Part shown: one piece after another, positions 10,936 through 22,121 of the stretch
Numbering within the stretch: position 1 is the first letter of the stretch
Layout of the letters: each line of letters begins with the position of its first letter
NCBI GenBank assembly: GCA_003184365.1
Contig: NKYR01000085.1
Location: forward strand, 115,041 to 179,040
DNA length: 64,000 nt
Origin: Evernia prunastri
Lineage: Eukaryota; Ascomycota; Lecanoromycetes; Lecanorales; Parmeliaceae
Direction of reading: 5' to 3'
The notes under the pieces: generated by a model
The model's input: only the letters and a program-made list of their open reading frames with translations
Databases searched by the model: none
What the model was told of the DNA's origin: nothing
Made by a program: the position numbers and the translations under genes

Positions 10936-12188
10936 CCTAGATAGTCTCCTATCCATCTATCCGTAAAAGCATCCCATGGAAAGAGTTCTTACCATCTCGA
11001 TCAACACAGTCGGGATCCAAGTCTTCTTGCAGAAGTCAGTTGACTATGTCACTGGAACTTTTAGTGGCCGCATGATGGAGGCTGACAGCGTCTTAACATT
11101 TTTCATCTGCCCTCCAGCAGAGGCCAGACGGAATGGAGTCCTACCTTGTGAATCCTTCCGGTCTGCCACAGCATCATCATCCGGTAGTATCCGCATCGCT
11201 ATGTCGTGGTACTTTCTTTTGATGCGAAGTAAATTTTCATGAGACGCTATTAATATGTTTTCTAATGATAGCATCTTTATACAGTACTGAGGTTTGCACG
11301 TAAAGTCTGGACTCTTTTGAAATACGCACGCTGCCTCGGCTCCCAGCAATCCTCGGAAAGTAGGGTTAGGGTTAAAATTAGCGCTGTCCAGGACTTTGCG
11401 TGCCTCGCGTGCGGACCTCCAGTATTGCAAAATGTTGATAGATGATTACCTTACTTGTAAATTTTGTATAGTCGTTACTGTAGCCAGGTTATTAATTTTT
11501 TATACCTTGTGCGTGAGCAACCATCACACTTGTCTTACTTCGCAGACGTTCTAAACATTGTGATGGTAAGCTTTCGGCTCTGGGTAACTGCGCATTCCTG
11601 GGCATCCTACTCTAATCCATCTCTCCAATGACGGTATGATATAAAATCATAGGTAGCATTCAAAATATACGCAGCTTGATCTTCGGGACCTTCTCACTTT
11701 CAAACCATTTCGGGTCCTCATTCGTTATGCCCAAAAGCGCTGGTGTAGAGGGGCAAGCAAGCCAAAAGAGACCCCACCTTCCTAACAAGCAAGCGCCTTC
11801 AGGCCAATGGAAGGCCGTTGATCGCGCATCTCCATGCACGCCATTCGTCTAAGTGAAGGCTTATGAGCATTAAGCAATCATATCCCTTAATTAACGGTCC
11901 AAATGCAAGCCAAAGGCTAGGCAGTGGCACCAAAATCATACCTAGGTTATAGGTGCATCAGTCCAATCTCCCGTGGGGACGCTTATTGGTTCTGTGTTTC
12001 AGCTATGGCGTCCTGTCGAGGGAACGAAAGTCGCAAAGGCTCCATCTTTCTGACCGAGAGAACAGATCCCTTTGACTGACAATACTGCCTGTACTTATAG
12101 TCGACTGTCGAAGGCCGAGATTGCAATTGAAGTGCTCTTTTCGTCGCTCTTGCCCTTTGTATTCTCTGCTTGCAGACAGCTTCCGATA
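10936..12188. other. Intergenic with one small palindromic element
   Basis: No gene is supported. The region contains the short inverted-repeat element at 11287-11422, listed separately. Its right part (about 11700-12188) is the upstream region of the methyltransferase gene. Antisense open frames here (for example 11044-11430) run through the inverted repeat and look accidental. Confidence 0.5.
11287..11422. mobile_element. Short TA-flanked inverted-repeat element (MITE-like, family B)
   Basis: A segment of 136 bp lies between two TA dinucleotides (11285-11286 and 11423-11424). Its left end reads CTGAGGTTTGCACG, then AAAGTCTGGAC. The reverse complement of its right end reads CTGGAGGTCCGCACG, and further in GCACGCAAAGTCCTGGAC, so the ends pair with a few mismatches and one short extra stretch. 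The middle contains two TTAGGG-type units. A TA duplication fits a Tc1/mariner-type (pogo/Fot1) origin. No open frame fits inside, so it would be non-autonomous. The ends resemble those of the element at 56323-56446. Confidence 0.5.
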
Positions 12189-14235
12189 ATGGCAACAACA
12201 ACAATAACAACAATAACGAAATTAAAACAAGATACAATCGCCGTTGAACCAAAGCTAGGGACTATCGATGTTTGTACAATTGGTCAACAGGGAATTTTAA
12301 ACAAGGATATTTGCTGATGGTGGCCTCTCAGTATCCTGATTCCGGCTATGGGGACGAAGTGTACGTTCAATCGAGCAGCTCTAAAACCTTGCTCTGATAA
12401 GTGATGTTGACAAAGTAACCTCGATCGTAGATCGAGTTTCACCACATCGCTATCACCCAGCGTGACAGAGTACAAATTTGAGAACAATCGCAGATACCAT
12501 GCCTACAAAGAAGGCAGTGCGTCGTGCCTCTCCGGCTTTGAGACCACCCCCTCCACACTTCTAACATAAGGCATAGGCTATCCTTACCCCAACGATGAGG
12601 TACTTCGAGAATGGTAGGAGAATCAGACAATAGCATTGACCTCGACAACAGAAGGAGAGTGATCGCTTAGACATCGTGCACCACTTGACAGCGGTTAGCC
12701 TGGGAGGAAAGTTGAATCTAGCTCCTTTCCCCTCAAAACCAGAATGGCGTATACTCGACATTGGCACGGGGACGGGAATATGGGCAATGGAGATGGGTGA
12801 GGCTCTCTCAGACTCCGTCCGAAACACTGATGGCTCCTACACATAAACGGATTACTGACAGCATGGCAACAGGAGATAAATACCCAACTGCTGAGGTATA
12901 AATCCTTAGCGTGAAGACAACTTGGTTCACGGCTGAGCACACAGATACTGGGCAATGATCTGAGCGCAATTCAACCCCGATGGTAAGTCTCCAGTCCTAT
13001 GCATGCATTATAGCACCCTGAGAATTTCCAGTCGGGTGCATAGTATGTTACGCTTTATCATTATCCTCTAATTACTACATTGTTGGTGGTGAATGTTTAT
13101 ATCTACGGAATACCATCCTCAAACATTCAAATACATACTTTTTGATATTGCTTTCTATTAGAATACTAGAACCTACGAACTACTGGCTGCCATCTCCTTG
13201 ACTGCACAAATACCATGAACTCCAAAGCGCTTCTTTAGCTCAAACCATGAGATCCTCTCCTTATACCTCGCTGCTGTTGCCATCTTTCTGATTTTCCTCG
13301 CATACGATGTCCTTTTCCATCCCTCCGGTTTCGTGTTTAAAACTAATGCCGCTCGCTTCATAGGGTACCGCCTAATGTACGCTTTCAAGTCGACGACGTG
13401 GAATCCGAGTGGACATACAATAAGGATTTTGACTACATCCACTGCCGGTTCATGGGCAATGCAATCTACGACTGGCCTCGTTTAATCAGTCGATGCTATG
13501 AGTAGGTCACTCTTCCGCCCATTTCCAAAATCACTCACGGCAGCATCAAGAGCAACAAAGACGATGAAGCTCCCGTGGGGTCTAGTCCAAAGCAGGAGCT
13601 CAATCAGAAAAATGATCCATCAATTAACATTTCATCAGGCATACCACACCAGGCGGCTGGATCGAATGCATAGATTTCGATCTGGAGTGGAACTCACTAG
13701 ACGGTTCCCTCCGCCCCGATTCCGCTTGCAAACGCTTCAACAGCCTCTTCCTCAAAGCCTCCCGAGACAGCGGCTTGGAGCCTTGTCCCGGACCCCTACT
13801 CGAAGGCTGGCTGAGAGACGCCGGCTTCACAGACGTCGCGGCCGTGAGGCACGTCTGGCCAGTGGGGCCCTGGCCCGCCGCCAGGCATCTGGTAAGGAGT
13901 TATCATCTCAACTCTCAAACGGACTTGACTACTACTGCATCATTCCACGCAAACTTGCTGATCCGGGGGCATCATTACTAGAAAGAAGTCGGCCGGTGGA
14001 ACTACCTCCAGATCATGGAGGGTCTCGAAGCCTTCACGTATGCGCTCTTCACGCGCGTGCTCGGCTACTCGCGGCGGGAGGTCGATGTCGTGTGCGCGAA
14101 GATCAGGAACGAGATGAGGAATCCGAATATGCACGCTTATTTCGAACTGTGAGGCTTACTGGTCCTTCCCTATGTAAGATTGGGTGGGGACTGATCACTC
14201 TTTGCAGGTATGTCGTTTATGGGAGGAAACCCTAG
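12189..14235 (+). CDS. LaeA-like SAM-dependent methyltransferase, 11 exons
   Basis: Exons rebuilt from sequence: 12189-12269, 12332-12360, 12431-12516, 12571-12599, 12652-12796, 12873-12895, 12945-12982, 13364-13501, 13639-13891, 13982-14148, 14208-14235. All introns are GT-AG, phases agree, and the product is 338 aa. The order is that of the fungal LaeA-like/TAM methyltransferases: GYGDE, NNRRYHAYKEGS, RLDIVHHL, then SAM-binding motif I ILDIGTGTGIWAMEMGD (about 115-131), NDLSAIQPRWVPPNV, DDVESEWTY, DYIHCRFMG, PGGWIECIDFD, GPLLEGWLRDAGF and the C-terminal YVVYGRKP. LaeA itself is a nuclear regulator of secondary metabolism; most paralogues have unknown substrates. No biosynthetic genes sit beside it. 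The start ATG at 12189 was chosen because its exon reads in phase into the conserved GYGDE segment. Unusual points are five exons under 40 bp and a 381-bp seventh intron. Confidence 0.9.
12983..13363 (+). other. Oversized intron 7 of the methyltransferase gene
   Basis: The other nine introns of this gene are about 50-136 bp, while this one is 381 bp. It begins gtaagtct and ends ttcatag, and splicing joins CGATG to GGTACCG, restoring the conserved RWVPPNV. The extra length suggests inserted sequence, but I find no clear terminal inverted repeat. An antisense open frame of 89 codons (13173-13442) runs from this intron into exon 8 and is not recognisable. Confidence 0.7.
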
Positions 14236-14667
14236 GACCAATGAGTGAGTGAGTGGGGGGCGCATTGTCAGCACATGGTTGTCAGGGCAGCTAGGTTCAT
14301 TTGGCGAGGGCAGCGTTGCGGCAGATGTTTATTCTTTCCGAGTCTGTTTAGCGACCTCACCCTTAGCGAGCAATCCCATTGGAGACAGTTTCGAATGCAA
14401 CTATGATTTGGGCCATTCCCCCTTTCAAACGCCTACCACTATGCAAGCTGTCCAACTCCTAATGAAAGCACACGCATTCCGTCATGCCTCCGGCATCTTG
14501 TCTGTCCATCCTTTGCTGCAGCCGTTCAAATAATGTCCCATGCTTTGGTTGGTATCAACAAAGTACAGCCAAGCATAAATGCTCCGCTATGCATGCCCCA
14601 TGCTCGAATGCAAACCACCTCTACCCTCTCCCATCTCCCCTTTCCTGGCCATCATCCGCAAACGATG
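14236..14667. other. Convergent intergenic region
   Basis: This lies between the 3' ends of the methyltransferase (+) and the Spo12-family gene (-). Nothing beyond shared 3' flanking sequence is seen, and short overlapping frames here are not supported. Confidence 0.5.
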
Positions 14668-15346
14668 CTACAAACCGCCGTCCTCGCCCCCGTTCGACTT
14701 GGCCGCTTCGGTCTTCTTGGACGCTTCCATCTTCGCAAAGAGTGATTGCGGCTTCGCTCTGTATCGATGGCCACATTGGTCAGCGAGTCATTCATTCATT
14801 CGTTCATTCATTGATCTTCGATGCATGATAGAGGCTTAATTGAGTCAAACAGAGAGAGAGAGAGAGAAGGAGAGAGAAAAACGGCATCAATAAACTCACT
14901 TCCCGAACTGCTTGCTCTTGTACGCCGACAGCTTGGCCGTGCACGGACTCATGATCGTGTCGGATGGCGAGACGTAGATTTGCTTCGCCCTGTTCGTTTG
15001 CGAAAGAGTGTTCGTTAGCTAGCTGTCATTGCTTCTCGTCTCCTCCCCCTCCCCCCTTCGCCACGTAGGTACGTCCCGGATAGACGATTGGGGAGGAAAG
15101 GGCATGACTCGACTCGACTCACTTGTCCTCTTCCAATCGGCTCTGCAGCACCTGGCGGTGGTATTCCATGCTCTTCGGCTTGTTGGGGCCCTCTTTGTCC
15201 GTCGTCGACGATGTCGTTGTCGTTGTCGTGGTGGTGGGGTTGTTGCTGTTGAAGGGTGATGCTTGTTCGGTTTTGGACTTTGTGGGCGAGGGGCTGGAGG
15301 TGTTGATGTCGCGGGAGGCGAGGGGTTGGGCGGGGGAGGTGGACAT
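14668..15346 (-). CDS. Spo12-family cell-cycle protein
   Basis: Three exons on the minus strand (15346-15123, 14989-14900, 14758-14668) join in phase to give 134 aa. The N-terminus is low-complexity (Ser/Pro/Thr, with a poly-Thr run). It is followed by KSMEYHRQVLQSRLEEDK, then the family core YVSPSDTIMSPCTAKLSAYK and KPQSLFAKMEASK. This matches the Spo12 family signature (S-P-S-D-x-I-M-S-P-x-T-x-K-L and K-P-x-S-L-F). In yeast, Spo12 acts in the FEAR network that promotes Cdc14 release and mitotic exit, and the two SP sites in the core are likely Cdk phosphorylation sites. The second intron (14899-14759) contains an AG-rich microsatellite on the plus strand. The gene overlaps no other feature and no lesion is seen. 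Confidence 0.9.
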
Positions 15347-15726
15347 TTTTTGTGAGTGCTGGGTTTGGCTGTTGTGGGGGTGAGTGAGCTGGTGGGTGGA
15401 GAGGGTTTTGGGTGGTTGGTGTGGTGGAGGGGAATGAGAATGGTGTTTGTGGGTAAGTGGGTGGGTAGAGGGTGTCTGTGAGGATTTGGAGGAGTGTGGA
15501 GTGGCTGGGATCGAGGTGGAGGGTGAGGGTTGCGGTTTTGACTATTTACATAGGGCGGTTGTGAGGGGCAACCAGCTATTACGTCTAAAGACTCTGCTGT
15601 AACTGCAGTACTGAGAATGCTGCAGAATGATTTTTTAATTGAATGCGCTGAATTTATGCTGTATTTACATGATATACATCCAAAACATAATATCATCGGT
15701 GCCTTTTCCTCAGATCCTTCCCACAT
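15347..15726. other. Upstream region of the Spo12-family gene
   Basis: GT-rich on the plus strand at about 15380-15530. It separates the Spo12-family start from the 3' end of the acyl-CoA dehydrogenase, so it holds the Spo12 promoter and the dehydrogenase terminator. No additional gene is supported. A long minus-strand frame at 15019-15726 is low-complexity Pro/Ser/Thr and overlaps the Spo12 exons in another frame. Confidence 0.5.
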
Positions 15727-17277
15727 CTACAATTTCGACTTCTGCTGCACACCATTCTCCCTCAACAACCTCTCCCCCATCTGCTTCTGCCTATCCAATT
15801 TCTGCCTAATCTCTGCAGCTCTCTTGTTCTCATTCTTCCCCATCTGCTGTAGATGCACCTCATCAGGCCCATCCGCAATCCTCAACGTCCTAATCTGCGC
15901 CCACATATTTGCTAGCGGCGTATCCTGACACACACCTGCACCTCCGTAACTCTGAACAGCCCGATCGATGACCGTCAGTGCCATTTGGGGGACCATAACC
16001 TTAGCCTCCGCGATCTCTTTAAGAGCGTTCTTCGCGTCTTTCTCATCAATTTTCATGGCGGCATTAAGCACAATCAGGCGGGCGGCGTCGATCTCCAGGC
16101 GGGATTTGGCGATCCATTCAAGCATGACGCCTTGCTCGGCGAGCAACTTGCCAAATGGCTTCTTGGCAGGATCATTCACGCGAGCAACCATCCATTCCAA
16201 GGCTCTCTCTGCAGCGCCAATAGAGCGCATGGCGTGGTGAATGCGTCCCGGACCAAGGCGACCTTGGATGATTTCGAAGCCGCGCCCTTCGCCGAGGACC
16301 ATATTGGAGGCAGGAACGCGGACGTTTTCGAAGGCGATTTGGGCGTGGCCGTGAGGAGCGTCGTCGTAACCGTAGACGGATAGGACCCGCTTGACGGTTA
16401 CACCTTTGGTGGCAGCTGGGACAAGGATGACGGATTGCTGCTTGTATACGTTTGGATTTTTGGTATCACTTTTCCCCATGACTATGTAGATCTTGCATCG
16501 TGGGTCACCGGCGCCGCTGCTCCACCATTTCTGTGGCGTCGGTCAGCAAAGGCTGGCAGTTCCTCGGGAAGCTGCTACAGTACCGAGCCATTTAAGATGT
16601 AGTCACTGCCTTGCCTCGTCATAGACAATGTGATATTCGTAGCGTCGCTAGACGCAACATCTGGCTCCGTCATGAGGAAAGCCGATCTAATGTCGCCGTT
16701 CAACAGCGGAGTGAGCCATTGCTTCTTTTGAGCCTCGTTGCCGTATTTCGCCAGAACCTCCATGTTACCAGTATCCGGTGCTGCACAATTGGTAGCCTAG
16801 ATAGCCTCTTAGTACCCAGGCTGATAATTCTGCAATAACAAAGTCGTACTTCAGAAGCAGTTCTACACCTTCCCATAAATTCTGCCATCAAGCCATATTC
16901 CAAATTCGAGAAGCCTGCTCCCTCCTTGAAGTGGTTTCTGGGCAGGAACAGGTTCCACAGCCCAGCTTTCTTCGCCTTGGCTTTTAGCTCGTCGATTATA
17001 GGTGGGTATGTGCTCCATCTCTTCTCGCCTTCCCCCAGCTGTGCGTGGAAGACGACGTCTGCGGGGACGCATTCTTCCTCGACAAATTTTTCCACCTGGT
17101 GAAGCTCAATCAGTGTTTGTTCGAATCGCAAGTGGCCTTGGATAGATGTACTAAGTTGAGAGTCTCCTTCGCGCGATCGCTGACAGCGCCTCGAGCAATG
17201 ATGGGGATCTTCTCCGCAGCCGTTTGAGCCTTGCCGCTGCTGGCGAGCAAATTTTGGCTGAAGTCACTCTTCGACAT
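15727..17277 (-). CDS. Acyl-CoA dehydrogenase (ACAD10/11-like)
   Basis: Four exons on the minus strand (17277-17152, 17095-16850, 16796-16584, 16530-15727) join in phase to 462 aa. Recognisable elements in order: KETLNLVEKFVEEECVPAD near the N-terminus, FHAQLGEGEKRW, GLWNLFLPRNHF, YGLMAEFMGR, SEATNCAAPDTGNMEVL, then the FAD/substrate region FLMTEPDVASSDATN and LNGSKWWSSGAGDPRC. The C-terminal helical domain has GPGRIHHAMRSIGAAERAL and YGGAGVCQDTPLANMWAQIR. The enzyme would oxidise an acyl-CoA to the trans-2-enoyl-CoA with FAD, in the peroxisome or mitochondrion. I see no obvious N-terminal mitochondrial leader; the C-terminus QKSKL resembles a PTS1 (SKL), which favours the peroxisome. Length fits the family. 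No lesion is seen. Confidence 0.93.
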
Positions 17278-18007
17278 GCTTGCTCACGAATTGAATTGCA
17301 AAGTGACTTGAAAACTTAAGGGGTATAGCCCATGAAGTTGAAAAGGGCTGCATACCATTGCCATACCGCGGCCGGAACACAACTCTACCCCACAAACGGT
17401 ACAGTAACTACATTTGCCTCGGCATTGCCGACTCGTACTCGTACCTAAGGTAAGGTAGCTTCCACCCATCAAGCATCAAGCATCAAGCATCAAGCAATTC
17501 TTCGACCATCTCTCACGCAGCAGTCATGTACTTAGAACAGTCTCAACTATCAGTACTCGACCAGCTATCACGGACGTTAGATGTAACGTCCTCAAAACAG
17601 TCGCAACTGTAATGTACTCAGCGTCAGATATCAACTTCCAGTAGTCCTCCTGTACCATCGTCAGTCACTCCTCACTATCTTCATCATCATATCGACGCAC
17701 GCGCAGAGCTGGACAAACCAAAGTTGGTGCTACATTGAGAGGCATCACCTCTCACCTCACCTCCCCGCTGGATCACACCCTTCTGAATAAGTCTCACGCG
17801 CTGAGATATATCAACAAGTCGTCTAACGATGTGTCTCTGGCACAGTCCAGCTGTTTGATACGCTACTCTACCGATAGAGTGGCCTGACAACAATAAATAT
17901 GTAGTCTGTTATATACACGAGAAATCTCGAAGATTTACTTCCCTCCGAATGATGCATGTTAGATCTCATCAGCGGTCTCATGCCATTCCTCTCATCGTGG
18001 GGCGACA
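17278..18007. other. Divergent intergenic region with 7-bp tandem repeat
   Basis: This is the shared upstream region of the acyl-CoA dehydrogenase (-) and HET copy 1 (+). The only structure seen is a CATCAAG tandem run at 17467-17496. Confidence 0.5.
17467..17496. repeat. CATCAAG heptanucleotide microsatellite
   Basis: Just over four head-to-tail copies of a 7-bp unit (CATCAAG) lie about 190 bp upstream of the acyl-CoA dehydrogenase start. Confidence 0.85.
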
Positions 18008-20630
18008 ATGACGCAGTCAAACGGTCCTCGTCAGCAATATTCCTTTGAATGCATATTAACATGCGTTGATGATTCTCTACACTTGAACATCGATATCCCC
18101 TTTGAGGGACTTGAACAATATGACAAGGAATGGGAATTAAGGAAATTCTGCACTCAATTAATTGTTGCAGTGAAACACCCCGTAGAGCACCTGGGGCGAC
18201 TGGACGCTCATTTCTCGCAATTACTTCATGGTGCTTTCAAGCAAGAACCGCGCTTGGTGTCTCCGCATCACATCAAAGCTAGTGAGATTCGTACCGACCA
18301 GGCTAGACATTTGTTATCTCGTTTTCCGAAGGTACCGCAAAGGCTTTTCCCATTACCTCTAAGTAACTCCAGGCTCATTGCGAAGCACGGCACTATCTGG
18401 GATGGCATCAGAGACGGACGATGGGCGGAGAAGTACTTGGTCCCAGAAGCACGTTCCATATTTCGACTGCCTTGTCAGGACGATGCAGAATCTGTGTTGC
18501 AGCTTATCGAGAATATGCAAGATAATGCGTGGGACAACCTATTCGTAACGTCATTCATCGACACGAATAATTGTCTCTTCCTCTTGAAGGTAGCTGACTT
18601 GGGCCATCAGCCGGATCTCGAATTTGCACGCAGAATTGGGCGCTACATCGACCTAATAGGTGAGCTTGTTGACATATACGACGACTTGGTTGATCATGCG
18701 GAGCTCGGTTTCACAGCCCCCTTTGAGGATCCCACCCCGTCAACCCAAGCGCTGAAGGTAGCACTTTTTCCACATGATACCGATGATCATGAGCAGTCTC
18801 TTAGCGTCATTAAGGCCTTCCTGTGGTCAGCATGGCAACGCTCTGTAATGCTCTACTTCTACTATGTGATTGGAGTCCAGTTGTGGCAGGGATCATCGTC
18901 TACGTGGACTTCGCTACTGGCAGTCAGAGGTGTGCGCCGACTCATTGATCTTGATGCCAAATACTATCGAGGCGACAGCACCCAGTACCTTTGCAATTGG
19001 GCTTTTGAGCTTCTCAGAAGAAATAGGACATCACTTACACTCGATTTCCGTCGTATGATCCGCCTGTTTGATAATCATTTCCAAGGGCTACAATGTTGTA
19101 GAGGGGCGCTGTATCAAGAATTCCGGCTTGGCATGCGACGGCAACCTGCCTGAAACTTGTCAGAGGTTTACGAGTGCGGAGGCAAAGTCACAGTCCGTAC
19201 ATGCTATCACTTGTGATGGATATTGCCCTAGAATTCGATGGAGCGAAAGTTCCTACAGGCAGTGTAAGAGCCCTCGAGCGGTTGATATCAATGGAGGTAG
19301 TGACTTCCTCAGCTATTGCCAAGCGTCATCAAATACCATGGCTGTTTCTCACGTATGGAGCCATGGGCAAGGTGGCAGGCCTGAGGATGGTATCAACGTC
19401 TGTCTTCACCAGCGATACTGCCACCTTGCGAAATCCCTTGAGTGCGATTCCTATTGGATCGATTCCAGCTGTATCCCTGACGATAATCAGTTACGCAAAG
19501 AAGCAATCATGACAATCAACGACATATTCTGTGACAGCAAAGTCACTTTGATCAGTGACAAGGATCTACAATCGAAGAACGTGTCATCTACATCTATAGG
19601 AGACCTCGAGACCTTGTTGTCGGTATTACTGGTTTGCGATTGGGGCGTAAGAGCATGGACTATGCTGGAAGCTATCCGTGGAAATGAGTCTCTCCATATC
19701 CTGTGTGAGGGGGATCAGACAATCCGGTTGGTGGATCTCCTACGAACGATCCATCATGCGGGGGCTATTGACCTAGCTGTCCTGCTAGGAAGTGCACAGC
19801 ATCTGCTACCTTCCGCCGACCCAGTCTCCGCAAGACCGGTTGAAGAAGTTGGTTACCTTCTCAGTCAACGACACGCCTCACGAAAAAATGATGAGATCAC
19901 AATTTGGGGCTTGTTGAGCAATCTTGGACCGCCCAAAAACGTTGTGCAATTCTGGGAGTCTAGGCAGCAGGTCAGCACAGCATTTCTTATCTCTAGCGCT
20001 CCCCGAGTGGAGGGAAATCCTGGTTATGGGTGGGCCCCAGTGACTCCTTACATTCGACCACAGCGCCGAACTGTGCAATTGGATGAGAAAAGGATGCATG
20101 TCTACAGCGTACGCTACCCATCATACGATGGCCGCGGGAGCTATAGTGCCTGTATCACAACTCAAGGCCTTTGGAGCTTGTGGCTTGTGCATGATCTGGA
20201 CCTGGAGATTATTTCCGAACACTGCAACACATGCGTCGAAGAGATAATTCCAACACAGTGGACTGACCGAGATGTCGAAGACCCTCCCATTGACGGAGAG
20301 TACGACGCGAATTCAGAGATATTTGAGCGTCCAGATTATGCCAACGCCTGTAATACTCTAAAGGCACTGTCTTCCACGCCAGATACCAAAGTCAGACTCA
20401 TCAGACCTCTTTCCAAGGACGGCACCAATCCATATCTAGGTAATGTTGCTCGAGGAGAGGACTTCATTATCCTTGTTGCTGTTTGCGTGTGCACTTCGCC
20501 CAATAGTGTCAGCAGTTCTGCCAAGGATTCGGAGCACGGAGTACATGAGGGGTGGCAGTGGAAAGGGGTCTATGAATGGGGAGATGACACTCATCCGGAT
20601 TGGACGGTCAAAGAAATACTGATCATTTGA
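18008..20630 (+). pseudogene. HET-domain protein, copy 1, with one frameshift
   Basis: Two long frames, 18008-19153 and about 19068-20630, overlap and together make about 870 residues colinear with copy 2. The N-terminal half is specific to this family (IKAFLWSAWQRSVMLYFYY at about 270). The second half carries the heterokaryon-incompatibility region: MAVSHVWSHGQGGRPEDG, CDSYWIDSSCIPDD, LRKEAIMTIN and WGVRAWTMLEAIRG. HET domains trigger cell death after non-self recognition in filamentous fungi. Moving from the first frame (RLFDNHFQG) to the second (YNVVEGRCIKN) needs a shift of one base near 19085-19095. No usable GT-AG intron lies there, and copy 2 reads straight through the same position. 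Either the gene is recently broken, or this is a sequence error. Nothing else is lost, so the gene is otherwise intact. Confidence 0.8.
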
Positions 20631-20714
20631 CACTTGCTGAGCCCAGTTTAGTAAATACATTCCTGCGCGACTTGTCCGAGTGACGCCGAAGCATTCGCAT
20701 ATCCCTGATTTATT

Positions 20715-22121
20715 CTAAGAGCTTACTTTGACATAGAGGCTCTCTGTTGTCTTCCCTTGGCTCAGCTCGCGCCGGACTAATCTTTCAGCCTCGATCGTTA
20801 GCTGGGCATTCAGCAGTACCCATGACCTATCAGAGGAGCTTAGCTTCTGTTCATCGAGATCTAGCCGAGCTCTCATATCTGGAGAGCATTTCAATTCGTC
20901 AAGCCATGCCTTGATGCGCGGAACAGGTGCAATCAGTGTTTTCATCCACTCAGCATCGCGAGCTTGGCTGAGAGTATGGATTACTCCAATCATTGCGGTG
21001 CGGCCAGTAAATCTGAATGTATGTGCATCAACAGACAATTTCTCGGCTTCAAGCCATTGTCTTGCCAACTTGTGACCGCCAAAAAGAAGCTGAAAACTAT
21101 GGCTGGCTATCAAAAGCACCACGAGACAAACGCCATCAACACCTTTTTGGGCAGCGACGAAGGTCATGGCTAGTAATTGAAGAATATGCGCGGATCGAAA
21201 GTAGATTGTTTGTAGCGAAGACGCCGATGGAACTGCGAGCATTGTCTTATTCAACAACCAGTCAACCACACCGCGGTCTCCCATGTACAAATACCAAGTC
21301 TGCGCATTATCGTGGACCGCGCTCAGCATGCAGGCGTCATGGTTCTCGTTACTCATCAAGTAACCGGACGGTCTTTTGACACACAGCATTCTGCAGACAA
21401 GCTTCGACACTAGTCCATTGAGTACGATCACGGCGCTACCAAAAGCCCCGAGGAAGCAAAGGAGTACCACAAGTCCAGTCAACATCAAATGGTAGGCTAT
21501 CTTTCCCGTACGAGACAAGATCAAAAGCAGTATTGTTCCTCGTATGGTACGAGTGTGGTTAGTGCGGCTCATACGAACGATATGGAGGTCTTGATGGCGG
21601 CGGAAGCAATCTTTCATAGCACTTTTGTTTTGTACAGACGACGCCGCTGCATTGGAAGGACCACCTGGCTGCGCTAAGACCTTTTCGGGCATCTGCATTG
21701 GCTGGCGGTGCTTACGCAGGGCATATTCTGTGATGATTGATATTGCGGATCCATTGGCACGTGTAAAAATGCTACCCCAGTTGACGTCCCAAACTTTGTA
21801 GGTAGATCCACTGTTTGCGTTTGCTTTATCCAAAAAGTCCGATCCATTTTGAAGCAGTCTTCTCAACCCGTCAAGATAGCCGAGTTTGGGAAACAGGCCG
21901 ACGGTGAGGTGGCCTTCAAGCGCGAGTTCGCCCACCATCCGGTTGTCTTCGCCATAGTCTGCTAGATGGGAGACGAGGGGGATCAAGGCGGACCATCCGG
22001 TGATGATGGACGGAATATTGGATATAGAAAGATATGCTTTTAGGTCCAACGTCCCAAGACTCGAGGAATAGCTGGTCATGGTCGACATGAACGATTGTTG
22101 GGGTATGAGAATAGAATGCAA
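20715..22121 (-). CDS. Unknown membrane protein inside the HET block
   Basis: A single open frame of 468 codons. I do not recognise the family. Hydrophobic segments are visible at about residues 195-240 (ILLLILSRTGK, then LMLTGLVVLLCFLGAFGSAV) and at about 310-345 (LLAMTFVAAQKGVDGVCLVV), suggesting two to four membrane passes. A soluble N-terminal part of about 190 residues and a C-terminal part of about 110 residues flank them. The 3' end lies 84 bp from the 3' end of HET copy 1, so the two genes are convergent. Two in-frame Met codons (22121, and 12 codons later) are possible starts. The open frame is long and uninterrupted beside broken neighbours, which suggests it may still be active. 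A role with the HET proteins is only inferred from position. Confidence 0.65.
   Translation of the reverse strand: MHSILIPQQSFMSTMTSYSSSLGTLDLKAYLSISNIPSIITGWSALIPLVSHLADYGEDNRMVGELALEGHLTVGLFPKLGYLDGLRRLLQNGSDFLDKANANSGSTYKVWDVNWGSIFTRANGSAISIITEYALRKHRQPMQMPEKVLAQPGGPSNAAASSVQNKSAMKDCFRRHQDLHIVRMSRTNHTRTIRGTILLLILSRTGKIAYHLMLTGLVVLLCFLGAFGSAVIVLNGLVSKLVCRMLCVKRPSGYLMSNENHDACMLSAVHDNAQTWYLYMGDRGVVDWLLNKTMLAVPSASSLQTIYFRSAHILQLLAMTFVAAQKGVDGVCLVVLLIASHSFQLLFGGHKLARQWLEAEKLSVDAHTFRFTGRTAMIGVIHTLSQARDAEWMKTLIAPVPRIKAWLDELKCSPDMRARLDLDEQKLSSSDRSWVLLNAQLTIEAERLVRRELSQGKTTESLYVKVSS

Noticed and set aside
11355..11375. Interstitial telomere repeat
   Set aside because: Only two TTAGGG-type units, inside a small inverted-repeat element, and a near-identical core occurs in another element at 63.85 kb. 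This is better explained as part of the elements.
13173..13442. 89-codon antisense gene in intron 7 of the methyltransferase
   Set aside because: It runs into conserved exon 8 antisense, has no recognisable domain and no upstream signal. Treated as a chance frame.
12189..14235. Methyltransferase pseudogene
   Set aside because: Single frames look broken, but ten GT-AG introns restore every conserved segment in phase and the total length is a multiple of three.
12189..17277. Secondary-metabolite cluster around the LaeA-like gene
   Set aside because: Neighbours are a Spo12-family gene and an acyl-CoA dehydrogenase. No PKS, NRPS, terpene cyclase or DMAT-type gene is in the window.
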